Positions 1 through 8,340 are shown, counted from the first letter of the stretch. The stretch is DNA of 38,034 nucleotides from CAXXOK01 sp963675925 (GCA_963675925.2 CAXXIB010000001.1:1-38034); one strand, 5' to 3'. Translations and numbers: made by a program. The notes: generated from the letters alone by a model not told the origin.

Positions 1-244
1 GACGGGCTTAAGCCTCCGGTAGCTTCATAATTACGGGCAAGGCCTCAAAGCTTTGGCGGTGCTCGTTCCCTACGTAAATGACGCCGATGACCAGGCCCGT
101 AGGCTGCCAGGGTCGACGCGCAGCATTAAGCTGCGAAAGCTAACTGATTATTGTCAGTTCGTTTTGTTCCCGTTGTTATGCGGTACAGGGCCGCAGCTCG
201 CTTACCCAACCTTCAATAACCCCCGTCGAAACCGGAACATCCCC
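1..244 (-). ncRNA. ssrA: transfer-messenger RNA (tmRNA), 5' portion; 3' end lies beyond the left edge
   Basis: tmRNA rescues ribosomes stalled on broken mRNA, together with SmpB. Read on the minus strand, the RNA begins at 244 with GGGGAUGUUCCGGUUUCGAC and continues with GGGGGUUAUUGAAGG, the conserved tRNA-like 5' domain of tmRNA. The tag reading frame is visible at 170-126 on the minus strand: GGA ACA AAA CGA ACT GAC AAT AAT CAG TTA GCT TTC GCA GCT TAA, giving GTKRTDNNQLAFAA and a stop. The last residues follow the degradation-tag pattern (LALAA/YALAA) with Phe in the variable place. The resume codon (GGA) is inferred by analogy with the 14-residue Bacillus tag. The 3' acceptor and T-arm are outside the window. 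smpB lies 40 bases upstream on the same strand with no clear promoter between, so co-transcription is plausible. Confidence 0.93.
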
Positions 245-284
245 ATGATGTTTGGGTATGAAGTCGATGGTATCGAAACGGCGT

Positions 285-746
285 TTACATGGCCTTAAAC
301 GCCCGTTCCATTTCGCGGTTAGCGTCGCGCTGTGCTTCGCTGTCGCGTTTGTCGTGCAGTTGCTTACCTCGGCATACGCCAAGTTCAAGCTTGACCAGTC
401 CGTCCTTTAGGTAGACTTTCAGGGGAATCAGCGTATAGCCCTTACGGCTGACAAGGCCCTGCAGCTTGCGAATTTCATCGCGGTGCAGGAGCAGCTTTTT
501 GGGGCGCAGCGGATCGGGGTTGTACATACTGCCCTGCGTATAGGGGCTGATATGCATACCCTCGGCGAAAATCTCGCCGTTGCGTATCAAGCAAAAACTC
601 TCTTTTAAATTGATTCGCCCGTCGCGTACGCTTTTGACCTCTGTACCGCGTAAACTCATCCCACATTCATACCGGTCTTCCACGAAATACTCGTGAAAAG
701 CTTTCTTATTGTGGGCGATGGGCTTAATGCCTTTTTGCCGCGGCAC
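285..746 (-). CDS. smpB: SsrA-binding protein SmpB
   Basis: SmpB binds tmRNA and delivers it to stalled ribosomes in trans-translation. The protein shows the family's N-terminal core (KGIKPIAHNKKAFHEYFVE), the GTEVKSVR and GRINLKESF motifs, a YTQGS segment, the RKLLLH-type stretch (KKLLLHRDEI), and the basic C-terminal tail (RGKQLHDKR...). I place the start at GTG 746 (PRQKGIKP...), because a run of seven G's lies 7-8 bases upstream and this gives 153 residues, the usual family length. An ATG at 788 would add 14 residues (MVRHANV...) that do not look like SmpB and have no ribosome binding site. It is immediately upstream of tmRNA on the same strand, a common pairing. Confidence 0.95.
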   Translation of the reverse strand: MPRQKGIKPIAHNKKAFHEYFVEDRYECGMSLRGTEVKSVRDGRINLKESFCLIRNGEIFAEGMHISPYTQGSMYNPDPLRPKKLLLHRDEIRKLQGLVSRKGYTLIPLKVYLKDGLVKLELGVCRGKQLHDKRDSEAQRDANREMERAFKAM

Positions 747-805
747 AAAGCTTCCCCCCCTATAGATAACGTTGGCGTGTCTCACCAAAGTTTAACACGC
801 ATCTC

Positions 806-833
806 ATTATACCATAATTCACACTTGTTGCAA
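806..833 (-). promoter_or_regulatory. sigma-A promoter for smpB
   Basis: On the minus strand TTGCAA (833-828) and TATAAT (811-806) are separated by 16 bases, reading toward smpB. The -35 box is the same palindromic hexamer used by the proA promoter on the other strand. Confidence 0.7.
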
Positions 834-856
834 AGATTTAACCCCTACACTATAAT
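828..856 (+). promoter_or_regulatory. sigma-A promoter for proA
   Basis: TTGCAA (828-833), a 17-base spacer, and a perfect TATAAT (851-856) lie 30 bases before the proA start. An AAGGAGG ribosome binding site follows at 871-877. Confidence 0.75.
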
Positions 857-885
857 GTATACAAACCTGTAAGGAGGACCCTTGT

Positions 886-2178
886 ATGTCTGATGATTCG
901 ATCCGTTCCATGGCGCAGGATGCACGCCGTGCGGGTCTTTTACTATCCACACTGGATGTGGAGCAGCGCAACGCCGCGCTAACTGCCATCGCCAAACGCA
1001 TTCAGGCGCATTTACCGGCTATTTTTGCCGCCAATGAATTGGATTTACAGCAGGCCGCAAACGAAGCCCTCGCTGCGCCGCTACTATCCCGCCTGAAGTT
1101 TGGGCAAGAGAAAGCAGACCGGGTGCTGGAAGGGCTACATGCCCTTGCCAAGCTGCCCGATCCGCTGGGTAAAGTGCAGTACGCCAATGAACTGGCCGAG
1201 GGGCTTAAGCTTTACCGTACGTCCTGCGCCATCGGTGTCATCGGCGTGATATTTGAAAGCCGTCCCGATGCTTTGGTGCAGATATCCTCACTGTGCCTGA
1301 AATCCGGCAACGCGGTACTGCTCAAAGGCGGGCGCGAGGCCATGCGTACCAACCAGGCCCTGTTTGATGCCATTGTCCAGGGCAGTGCGGACGCCGGTAT
1401 CCCGGACGGTTGGTGCCAACTGCTGAAAACCCGCGAGGATGTCAGCGAAATGCTCAAGCAGGACGATTGTATCGACCTGATTATCCCGCGCGGCTCGAAA
1501 GAGTTCGTCCGCTATATTATGGATAACTCCAACATCCCCGTGCTCGGCCATGCCGATGGCGTTTGTCATGTGTATATCGATCAGGCCGCCGATCTGGCCA
1601 CCGCCCTGAAGGTATCGCTCGATTCCAAAACCAACCGCTTTTCGGTGTGCAACACAGCAGAAACCCTGCTGGTGCACCGCGACTGTGCCAAGAATTTTCT
1701 TCCCGTTGCGGCGGTAGCGCTGAAAACCAAGAATGTGGAAATTCGCGGCGATGACGAGACCTTTGATTTGATTGAGTGCAAGCACGCCACCCCGGAGGAC
1801 TGGGCCGCCGAATATCTGGATGCCATCCTTGCGGTGAAAATCGTTGGCAGCCTGGATGAAGCGATTGACCATATCAATACCTATGGCTCCGGGCACACGG
1901 ATTGCATCGTATCTAAAAACAGCGAGGCTATCGAGCGCTTCATGGCGCTGGTGGACAGCGCGGATGTGTTTGCCAACTGTTCCACCCAACTGGCCGACGG
2001 TTTCATGTTCGGGCTAGGCGCAGAGGTGGGCATCGCCACCGGCAAACTGCACGCACGCGGCCCCATGGGGCTGGAAGGCCTGTGCACCTACAAATACAAA
2101 CTCTATGGCAATGGCCACACCCTGGCCGATATCAACGACGGCAAAACGCCTCTGATTCACAAACCCATCGATCAATAA
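886..2178 (+). CDS. proA: gamma-glutamyl phosphate reductase (glutamate-5-semialdehyde dehydrogenase)
   Basis: ProA reduces gamma-glutamyl phosphate to glutamate-5-semialdehyde with NADPH, the second step of proline synthesis in the cytoplasm. The 430-residue protein has normal family length and the aldehyde-dehydrogenase-like fold. Visible landmarks are the coenzyme-binding stretch ending GVIFESRPDA (about 120-129), GNAVLLKGGREA (141-152), PRGSKEFVRYI (201-211), and the catalytic cysteine C255 in FSVCNTAETLLVH. The C-terminal GLGAEVGIATGKLHARGPMGLEGL segment is also typical. The start is ATG 886, behind AAGGAGG. The usual partner proB (glutamate 5-kinase) is not in this window. The gene is followed after 10 bases by an ABC exporter, possibly transcribed with it. 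Confidence 0.96.
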   Translation: MSDDSIRSMAQDARRAGLLLSTLDVEQRNAALTAIAKRIQAHLPAIFAANELDLQQAANEALAAPLLSRLKFGQEKADRVLEGLHALAKLPDPLGKVQYANELAEGLKLYRTSCAIGVIGVIFESRPDALVQISSLCLKSGNAVLLKGGREAMRTNQALFDAIVQGSADAGIPDGWCQLLKTREDVSEMLKQDDCIDLIIPRGSKEFVRYIMDNSNIPVLGHADGVCHVYIDQAADLATALKVSLDSKTNRFSVCNTAETLLVHRDCAKNFLPVAAVALKTKNVEIRGDDETFDLIECKHATPEDWAAEYLDAILAVKIVGSLDEAIDHINTYGSGHTDCIVSKNSEAIERFMALVDSADVFANCSTQLADGFMFGLGAEVGIATGKLHARGPMGLEGLCTYKYKLYGNGHTLADINDGKTPLIHKPIDQ

Positions 2179-2188
2179 GAGGAACTGT

Positions 2189-3103
2189 ATGGATCATATT
2201 ATTGAAGTCAAAAACTTAAGCAAATCCTACGGCGATGTACAGGCCGTAAAAGACATCAGCTTTTTTGCCGAAAAAGGAAAGCTGTTCGCCTTTCTGGGCC
2301 CCAACGGCGCGGGCAAATCGACCACCATCAACATCATCTGCACCTTTCTACAGCCCAACAGCGGCACCGTAACGGTGAACGGGTATGCCCTTGGCAAGCA
2401 GGACGACGGCATCCGCAGTTCCATCGGTGTAGTCTTTCAAGACGGGCTGCTGGACAAGCTTTTGACCGTACGGGAAAACCTGAGCATACGCGGCTCGCTG
2501 TACGGCTTAAACGGCAAAGCACTGAAACAGGCGGTTGATAACGCCATTGCGGCCGTTAGCATCGAATCGTTTGCCGACCGGCGCTACGGGAAGCTGTCCG
2601 GCGGGCAGCGCAGGCGCGCTGATATCGCCCGCGCCCTGGTCACCCAGCCGGAAGTGCTGTTTTTGGATGAACCGACCACGGGGCTGGACCCGCATACACG
2701 CCGCGCCGTGTGGGATACCATTTTGGATCTACAAAAAACCACCGGCATGACCGTGTTCCTGACCACCCACTATATGGAGGAAGCCGACGGCGCGGATTAT
2801 GTAATCGTTATCGACGACGGCAAGATCGCCGCCAAGGGAACGCCAACGGAGCTGTGTGCCGAGTATGCACAGGACAAACTCATCCTCAACTGCGCCGATA
2901 TGGATGCCGTAAAAGCCATTCTGGCCGAAGAAACGCTGGAATACGAGCAGGTGGCTGATAACCTGATGATCGGCATCAGCGATACCTTTGATTCACTGCC
3001 GATCATCGAGCGTTGCCGGCCGCACCTGAAAGGGTTTGAGGTCACCGTCGGCTCGATGGATGACGCGTTTCTGGGCATTACGGGGAAGGAGCTGAGAGAA
3101 TGA
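2189..3103 (+). CDS. ABC transporter ATP-binding protein (ABC-2/drug-exporter type)
   Basis: This is the ATPase subunit of an ABC exporter, working with the permease that overlaps its 3' end. Walker A is GPNGAGKST (37-45), the signature is LSGGQRRR (136-143), Walker B is VLFLDEP (157-163) and the H-loop lies in FLTTHYMEEAD. The wording DEPTTGLDPHTRRAVWD and the C-terminal extension of about 80 residues are typical of the DrrA/CcmA-like multidrug and antibiotic export group. The start ATG follows GAGGAA only 10 bases after proA, suggesting readthrough from the proA promoter. The transported substrate cannot be read from the sequence. Confidence 0.93.
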   Translation: MDHIIEVKNLSKSYGDVQAVKDISFFAEKGKLFAFLGPNGAGKSTTINIICTFLQPNSGTVTVNGYALGKQDDGIRSSIGVVFQDGLLDKLLTVRENLSIRGSLYGLNGKALKQAVDNAIAAVSIESFADRRYGKLSGGQRRRADIARALVTQPEVLFLDEPTTGLDPHTRRAVWDTILDLQKTTGMTVFLTTHYMEEADGADYVIVIDDGKIAAKGTPTELCAEYAQDKLILNCADMDAVKAILAEETLEYEQVADNLMIGISDTFDSLPIIERCRPHLKGFEVTVGSMDDAFLGITGKELRE

Positions 3104-3954
3104 AACTATTTATGAAGCGGAATCTGCTCGTCTACTTCCGCGATAAAGCTGCGGTGTTCTATTCCCTGCTCGCTTCCCTGATCGTCATCGGCCTATACGC
3201 GCTGTTCCTAGGGAACAACATGGCCTCCTACATGGACGAAATTCCCAACACCCGTATACTGGTAGACCGCTGGCTGGTGGCCGGGCTTACGGCCATTACC
3301 TCCATCACAGCTGCCATGGGCGCGTTCGGCGTGATGGTCGACGACAAAGCCAAGCGTATCATTCAGGATTTTTACACCTCCCCCATCCGCCGCTGGAAGC
3401 TGATCGGCGGGTATATCTCCGCCGCGTTTATCATCGGGTTTATTATGTCTGCCATCACCATGCTGGTGGCGCAGGTGTACATTTTGGCCCAGGGCGGAAC
3501 GCTGATGACGCTGCTGGAGTACCTGCAAGCGGCAGGCATCCTGCTGCTGGGTACATTCTGTAACACATCCATGGTGTTCTTCTTTGCGTATTTCTTCTCC
3601 ACCGAATCATCTTTCAGCACAGCGTCCACCTTGCTTGGCACGTTAATTGGTTTTGTGACGGGTATATACATTCCCATCGGCGTACTACCCGAGAGCGTAC
3701 AATGGGTCATCAAGCTGTTCCCAACCTCCCACGCGGTGGTGCTGCTACGCCAGTTGATGACAGATTCCTTTTTCGCACCGTATGTCTCCGTTCTGCCGGA
3801 TGCGACCATCCTGGGCATTAAAAAAGAGCTGGGCATCGTGTACTTTTTCGGCGACAAGCAGGTAACCGTTGGGTTCAGCCTGCTGTTCCTGCTGGGCATC
3901 GGGGCGCTATTCTTCCTGCTGTCACTATTACATGTAAAGCGCAAGCAGAAGTAA
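3100..3954 (+). CDS. ABC-2 type transporter permease
   Basis: This 284-residue membrane protein is the permease for the preceding ATPase; its ATG overlaps the ATPase stop codon (ATGA), indicating translational coupling. Hydrophobic segments occur near residues 17-37 (AVFYSLLASLIVIGLYALFL), 60-80, 105-130, 145-170, 185-205 and at the C-terminus (FSLLFLLGIGALFFLLSLLHV), so about six membrane spans, as in the ABC-2 family. A larger non-cytoplasmic stretch lies before the last span (FAPYVSVLPDATILGIKKELG). The protein ends with a basic tail (KRKQK) before a strong terminator. Substrate unknown; export of a drug-like or lipid-like compound is an inference from the ATPase type. Confidence 0.9.
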   Translation: MKLFMKRNLLVYFRDKAAVFYSLLASLIVIGLYALFLGNNMASYMDEIPNTRILVDRWLVAGLTAITSITAAMGAFGVMVDDKAKRIIQDFYTSPIRRWKLIGGYISAAFIIGFIMSAITMLVAQVYILAQGGTLMTLLEYLQAAGILLLGTFCNTSMVFFFAYFFSTESSFSTASTLLGTLIGFVTGIYIPIGVLPESVQWVIKLFPTSHAVVLLRQLMTDSFFAPYVSVLPDATILGIKKELGIVYFFGDKQVTVGFSLLFLLGIGALFFLLSLLHVKRKQK

Positions 3955-3967
3955 ACAAACGTAGATC

Positions 3968-4001
3968 AAAAAAACAAGCCGCGCTTGCGGCTTGTTTTTT
4001 T
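3968..4001. terminator. bidirectional intrinsic terminator
   Basis: The stem ACAAGCCGC/GCGGCTTGT is flanked by an A-run on the left (3968-3974) and a T-run on the right (3995-4001). It can therefore stop the ABC operon (+) and tldD-tldE (-), which converge here. Confidence 0.9.
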
Positions 4002-4014
4002 GTACGCTTTGGGT

Positions 4015-5349
4015 TTAGTTGCCCGCTACGCTCAGCTTGCCCACATCGATACTCGGGGAGCCAACTGCGCCTTCGGGGAAAGCCAGGTCGCTGCCAACGG
4101 TGCGGATCTCTTTAAGCATCTGGTAGAAGTTGCCTGCGATGGTGATCTGTTCCACAGGCCGTTCCACCTTGCCGCCTTTAACCAGGAAGCCCTTGGACAG
4201 CAGGGAAAAGTCGCCGCTGACCGCATCGGCACCCGCGTGCAGGCCGGATACTTCGGTAATCACAAGGCCATCGCCCATAGCGCTGAGCATATCGGCATAG
4301 TCCGTGGTACCGGGCTTAATATAGAAGTTCGTCGGTGCAATTTGGATGGGCGCGGAGTATCCCGCCTTGCTGGCGTTGCCGGTGGATTTGACCCCGTCCT
4401 TTTTCGCCGTTTTTAAATTATGCAAGAAGGTTTTCAGCACGCCGTTTTCAATCAGCGCGTGCGAGCCTCCGGGTACGCCCTCGGCATCAAACGGCCGGGA
4501 GGCAATGCCTTGTGCCAGCAGGGAATCATCCATCAGGGTGATGCACTCTGCTGCGACCGTTTCGCCCAGTTTGCCTTTGTAGGTCGACAGGCCCTTATGC
4601 ACGATTTCAGCAGAAAAGCTGCTTGAGAATACGCTAAGCATATCCGCCATGGCACGCGGGCGAAGCACAACACGGTACTGCCCGGACGCTACGGTTGATG
4701 CATGCAGCATGGATATGGCGTCCTCCGCCGCTTCCTTGCCGAGCTTGTTTGCATTCAGGGCGCTAAAGCCGCGTCCGATCTGAATTGCAATGCCGGATGT
4801 GTTGGATTCACCATCCTTGGCCAAAGGCATCAGATACGCGATGCCATAGGTGGCGGTGAACTGCTTATCCATACCATAGGTGTTGACAATGCGTACGGAT
4901 TCCTTGCTGGAGATGATGGTGTTATATCCCACCTTATAAATACGCGCGTCCGTGCCCTTGGCAGCCGTTTCGCTGTCCAGCACAAACTGCAATTTATCCG
5001 CAGGATCGCCGATATCCCCCTCTAAATTCAGGGCGGCGTTTTCTTCCTTGCCGTCGTAGATGAACTGCTCGGATGTATCCTCGCAGAGCACGGCGGAGTC
5101 CATCGCGTTTTCCAGCAGCCAGCCGATGGCGTCCTCGTCAAACGCTTCGGTGGACGCATACCCGATTTTTCCATTCACCTTCACCCGCAGGGAAAGCCCC
5201 TTGGTGAGGTTGGACGAATACTGAGTAATTTCTCCATCGGTCGCCATGGCATGGAAGCTTTCATCCTCAGCTATATAGGCCTCGGCGGCTTCCAGCCCGG
5301 CTTCTTTAGCTTTAGCAAATAATTGATCTAAAAATACGTTCAGTTCCAT
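4015..5349 (-). CDS. tldE: TldE/PmbA-type subunit of the TldD-TldE metalloprotease
   Basis: TldE is the non-catalytic partner of TldD; the pair forms a cytoplasmic heterodimeric zinc protease that degrades or matures peptides, including some RiPP precursors. The protein (444 residues) has the PmbA pattern: an N-terminal domain with SNLTKGLSLRVKVNGKIGYAST and a C-terminal domain with GVPGGSHALIENGVLKTFLHNLKTAKKDG and GDFSLLSKGFLVKGGK. It lacks the HExxxH zinc motif, as expected. I choose ATG 5349 (MELNVFL) because AAGGAG sits at 5363-5358, 8 bases upstream; the GTG at 5358 lies inside that ribosome binding site. The tldD stop codon (5357-5355) also overlaps this site, so the two genes are coupled. 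No RiPP precursor gene is visible nearby. Confidence 0.92.
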   Translation of the reverse strand: MELNVFLDQLFAKAKEAGLEAAEAYIAEDESFHAMATDGEITQYSSNLTKGLSLRVKVNGKIGYASTEAFDEDAIGWLLENAMDSAVLCEDTSEQFIYDGKEENAALNLEGDIGDPADKLQFVLDSETAAKGTDARIYKVGYNTIISSKESVRIVNTYGMDKQFTATYGIAYLMPLAKDGESNTSGIAIQIGRGFSALNANKLGKEAAEDAISMLHASTVASGQYRVVLRPRAMADMLSVFSSSFSAEIVHKGLSTYKGKLGETVAAECITLMDDSLLAQGIASRPFDAEGVPGGSHALIENGVLKTFLHNLKTAKKDGVKSTGNASKAGYSAPIQIAPTNFYIKPGTTDYADMLSAMGDGLVITEVSGLHAGADAVSGDFSLLSKGFLVKGGKVERPVEQITIAGNFYQMLKEIRTVGSDLAFPEGAVGSPSIDVGKLSVAGN

Positions 5350-5354
5350 TCTGC

Positions 5355-6749
5355 TCACTCCTTCGCTCTGCCGCCGACCGTCATTTCAGACACGCGGATC
5401 ATCGGCTGGCCGACATTGGTAGGCACACTGCCCGACGAACTGCCGCACATGCCCTGGTCCATGGTCATGTCCTGGCCAACACGGTCGATTTTCATCAGAA
5501 TATCCGCGCCTTTACCGATTAGCGATGCGCCGCGCACCGGCGTGGTGATCTTGCCATCCTTGACCAGGTACCCTTCCGATACCGCGAAGTTGAACTCGCC
5601 CGTCCCCGGGTTCACCGAGCCGCCGCCCATACGCTTGGCGTACAGACCATCACCCATGGTACGGATCATTTCGTCCGTGTCATCAGTTCCGGGTGCGATG
5701 TAGGTATTGCGCATGCGGGAGGTGGGGTTAAAGGTATAGTTCTGGCGGCGGCCGCTGCCGGTGGGCGCCATGCCCATGCGCTTGCCGTTGAGTTTATCAA
5801 TCATGTAGTTTTTCAGGATGCCGTTTTCAATCAGCGTCAGGTTAGTGGTGGGCATACCCTCGTCATCCACACGGGTGGAACCCCATTCATTGGGCATGGT
5901 GCCATCGTCCACCGCAGTTACGCAATCCGCCGCAATTTTCTGGCCGAGTTTGCCGGAAAATACGCTGATGTTAAACGCAACCGCCGTCGCTTCCAGGCTG
6001 TGGCCGCAGGCTTCGTGGAAGATAACCCCGCCAAAGCCGCCGTCAATGACCACAGGCATCACACCGGCGGGGCAATCCTGCGCGCTGAGCATCAGCACGG
6101 CGGACTGCGCCGCTTGTTTTCCGGTTTCCTCTGGGTTAACCCGTTTTTCAAACAGCTCAAAGCCCATCGAAGCACCGGGGCCGAAGTGTGCTGTTTGCTT
6201 TTCTTTTCCGTTATCGGCAACTGCCGTACAGGACATGCGGGTGCGTACGCGCGTGTCTTCCACATACAGCCCTTCGGAGTTGGCGATGGTTACATCCTGT
6301 TCCAAATCCAGGAATACGCAGTTCACCTGTTTGATATCGGTGCTGACAGCGCGGGCTGCCCCGTCCGCTGCACGCAAGATATCCAGCTTGCGTTTGTTTT
6401 CAATGGTCGATGGCATCAGCAAGATGCGGTCCGGGGCCGGCAGCTGCGGCGTGACCAGCGGCGGCAGCTGAAACACGGTTTGTTTCTGGTCGCGCACGGC
6501 TTTGGCGACCTGCGCCGCGCAGCGCAGCAGTCCGTCCCTGTCGGTTTCATTGGTGTAGGCGTATACGGGGTTGAGCCCCACAAACACGCGGATGCCTGCG
6601 CCGTGCAGGCGTGAAAAATTGATGCTCTCGGCTTCGCTGGATACTAGCTGCATCTTCGTGGAACGGGTATCTTCGAGGAATATTTCCGCAAAGTCTCCGC
6701 CATGTTTCAGCGCAGCCTGGAGCACCTCCTGAAAGTATGGTTTCATCAT
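5355..6749 (-). CDS. tldD: TldD zinc metalloprotease subunit
   Basis: TldD is the catalytic subunit of the TldD-TldE protease. The 464-residue protein contains the zinc motif HEACGH (HExxxH, 245-250) followed by SLEATAV, and the C-terminal stretch GQDMTMDQGMCGSSSG with the conserved cysteine that contributes to the metal site. Other family blocks are NEWGSTRVDDEGMPTT, LIENGILKNYMIDKLNGKRMG and NTYIAPG. A GGAGG ribosome binding site precedes two consecutive ATG codons (6749 and 6746); either may be used. It is first in the operon, with tldE directly after. The physiological substrate cannot be inferred here since no peptide-maturation enzymes are adjacent. Confidence 0.94.
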   Translation of the reverse strand: MMKPYFQEVLQAALKHGGDFAEIFLEDTRSTKMQLVSSEAESINFSRLHGAGIRVFVGLNPVYAYTNETDRDGLLRCAAQVAKAVRDQKQTVFQLPPLVTPQLPAPDRILLMPSTIENKRKLDILRAADGAARAVSTDIKQVNCVFLDLEQDVTIANSEGLYVEDTRVRTRMSCTAVADNGKEKQTAHFGPGASMGFELFEKRVNPEETGKQAAQSAVLMLSAQDCPAGVMPVVIDGGFGGVIFHEACGHSLEATAVAFNISVFSGKLGQKIAADCVTAVDDGTMPNEWGSTRVDDEGMPTTNLTLIENGILKNYMIDKLNGKRMGMAPTGSGRRQNYTFNPTSRMRNTYIAPGTDDTDEMIRTMGDGLYAKRMGGGSVNPGTGEFNFAVSEGYLVKDGKITTPVRGASLIGKGADILMKIDRVGQDMTMDQGMCGSSSGSVPTNVGQPMIRVSEMTVGGRAKE

Positions 6750-6785
6750 TTAAGTCCTCCCGGATTTACAGATTTATACATGCAT

Positions 6786-6815
6786 AGTATACCACGTTTT
6801 TTGTTTGGGTGAAAA
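6786..6815 (-). promoter_or_regulatory. probable promoter of tldD-tldE
   Basis: On the minus strand TTTTCA (6815-6810) and TATACT (6791-6786) are 18 bases apart, about 37 bases before the tldD start. The -35 box is weak, so the assignment rests mainly on the -10 box and position. Confidence 0.4.
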
Positions 6816-6916
6816 CCACAAGATACACCCCAAATATCTGTGTAATTTGGTATGGAGTTTTCCAACCTATACATCGTGTACAAATGCGTATCGCAAACTT
6901 TGTCTATTTACACCAT

Positions 6917-6944
6917 TTGCAATTCAAGCCTCAGAAGTTATAAT
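6917..6944 (+). promoter_or_regulatory. sigma-A promoter of the msmX-type gene
   Basis: TTGCAA (6917-6922), a 16-base spacer and TATAAT (6939-6944) precede the gene by 58 bases. An AAGGAGG site follows at 6989-6995. I saw no convincing operator in the 6816-6916 stretch upstream. Confidence 0.7.
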
Positions 6945-7002
6945 GTACTTACATTGTTCCTATTGAGCGATTACTCGTTCAACAAGATAAGGAGGCTATT
7001 TC

Positions 7003-8124
7003 ATGGCAAGCGTATCACTGAAAAAAATCACCAAGGTTTATGCTGGCAATGTCGTCGCGGTCAGCGAATTTGACCTGGACATTGAGGATAAGGAATTTAT
7101 CGTATTGGTTGGCCCGTCGGGCTGTGGTAAATCCACCACCCTGCGCATGGTTGCAGGTCTGGAAGAGATTACCGGCGGCGAGCTTTACATCGGCGACCGC
7201 CTGGTCAACGATGTCGCTCCCAAGGATCGCGACATCGCCATGGTGTTCCAAAACTACGCACTCTATCCGCATATGACCGTGTTTGACAACATGGCGTTCG
7301 GCCTGAAACTGCGCAAAACCCCCAAGAACGAGATTAAAACCCGCGTGGAAGAAACCGCAAAAGTTCTGGACATTTTCCACCTGCTTAACCGCAAACCCAA
7401 GGCACTGTCCGGCGGCCAGCGCCAGCGCGTTGCTCTGGGCCGTGCCATCGTGCGTGAGCCCAAGGTCTTCCTGATGGATGAACCGCTGTCCAACCTTGAC
7501 GCCAAACTGCGTGTTGCCATGCGTACCGAAATCACCAAGCTGCACCAGAGATTGCAGACCACCTTCATTTACGTAACGCACGATCAGACCGAAGCCATGA
7601 CCATGGGTTCCCGCATCGTCGTTATGAAGGACGGCCTGGTACAACAGGTAGACACCCCCCAGAACCTGTATGACTATCCTTCCAACCTGTTCGTGGCCGG
7701 GTTCATCGGCAGCCCGCAGATGAACTTCTTTGATGTCATGCTGGAAAAAGACGGCAAAGATGTTGTTGCCAAATTCGGCGAGAACAAAATTGTCATCCCG
7801 CCCAGCAAGCTTTCCAAGTTCGCGGATGAAAGCTACATCGGCAAAGAAGTGATTATGGGCATCCGTCCAGAAAACATCCACGATGAGGACGTGTTCGTAC
7901 AGTCCGCCCCCTCCGCCGTGATTGACACCGACGTTGAAGTTACCGAGCTGATGGGTTCGGAAACCTACCTGTACCTGACCACCTCCGGCAAGGACGGCAA
8001 TATCATTGCCCGCGTTAACCCGCGCACCACCAGCCGCGCCGGCCAGACCATTCAGGTCGCATTCGATGTCAATCACCTGCACTTCTTTGACAAAGAAACC
8101 GAAGCAACGCTGCTGACGCGCTAA
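7003..8124 (+). CDS. MsmX/UgpC-type ABC transporter ATP-binding protein for sugar uptake
   Basis: This is an ATPase of the carbohydrate uptake-1 (CUT1) family, which energises import of di- and oligosaccharides from the cytoplasmic face. Walker A is GPSGCGKST (37-45), the signature is LSGGQRQR, Walker B is VFLMDEPLSNLD and the switch histidine is in YVTHDQTEAMT. The C-terminal third (from about residue 235) is the regulatory OB-fold/TOBE region, containing IGSPQMNFFDV and GIRPENIHDED. Its length (373) and sequence pattern match MsmX, MalK and UgpC. No permease or substrate-binding protein gene lies near it, so it is probably a shared ATPase serving transporters encoded elsewhere, as MsmX does in Bacillus. 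It has its own strong promoter. Confidence 0.94.
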   Translation: MASVSLKKITKVYAGNVVAVSEFDLDIEDKEFIVLVGPSGCGKSTTLRMVAGLEEITGGELYIGDRLVNDVAPKDRDIAMVFQNYALYPHMTVFDNMAFGLKLRKTPKNEIKTRVEETAKVLDIFHLLNRKPKALSGGQRQRVALGRAIVREPKVFLMDEPLSNLDAKLRVAMRTEITKLHQRLQTTFIYVTHDQTEAMTMGSRIVVMKDGLVQQVDTPQNLYDYPSNLFVAGFIGSPQMNFFDVMLEKDGKDVVAKFGENKIVIPPSKLSKFADESYIGKEVIMGIRPENIHDEDVFVQSAPSAVIDTDVEVTELMGSETYLYLTTSGKDGNIIARVNPRTTSRAGQTIQVAFDVNHLHFFDKETEATLLTR

Positions 8125-8130
8125 CGCGCT

Positions 8131-8340
8131 TTCGATAAAGTGTTCCACTGTATCGAGTTGCACCTCGACCTTGTTCGTTTTACTCACGGTCAGGTCTCGG
8201 TGTAATGAGCCCTTGCTGCGCAAGGTTCCAAAACCAACGCGCATGTCGCTGGTTTCGGATTGACAGTCGAAGGGTCGTGACCCTTCGACGCATCCCAAGG
8301 GTTAACCCAATCCCCTGTCATATTGGCAGGGGATTTTTCT
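8131..8340 (+). promoter_or_regulatory. hairpin-rich leader ending in a terminator, upstream of egsA
   Basis: This 239-base gap between the sugar ATPase and egsA contains a series of inverted repeats: TCGATA/TATCGA (about 8132-8155), CCTTGC-TGC-GCAAGG (8211-8225), AAACCA/TGGTTT (about 8231-8255), and an 11-bp perfect repeat GTCGAAGGGTC/GACCCTTCGAC with a 2-base loop (8266-8289). A palindromic GGGTTAACCC follows, then an intrinsic terminator. I could not find a convincing promoter inside it, and I do not recognise a known riboswitch family. It may be an attenuator, or simply the 3' end of the msmX transcript. Confidence 0.45.
8309..8340 (+). terminator. intrinsic terminator just ahead of egsA
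   Basis: AATCCCCTG (8309-8317) pairs with CAGGGGATT (8327-8335) and is followed by TTTTTCT. It ends only 24 bases before the egsA start codon, so any transcript of egsA that starts upstream must pass through it. Confidence 0.85.

Noticed and set aside
285..788. ATG 788 as the smpB start
   Set aside because: The extra residues do not resemble SmpB and no ribosome binding site precedes it, unlike GTG 746.
4015..6749. TldD-TldE as part of a peptide-antibiotic (RiPP) cluster
   Set aside because: No precursor peptide or modifying enzyme is visible nearby, and the ABC exporter faces the other way behind a terminator with proA.
7015..8298. A 427-codon minus-strand open frame opposite the sugar ATPase
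   Set aside because: Shadow of a certain gene; composition (VQVDFxx, GGG-rich) is that of an antisense frame, with no motif.
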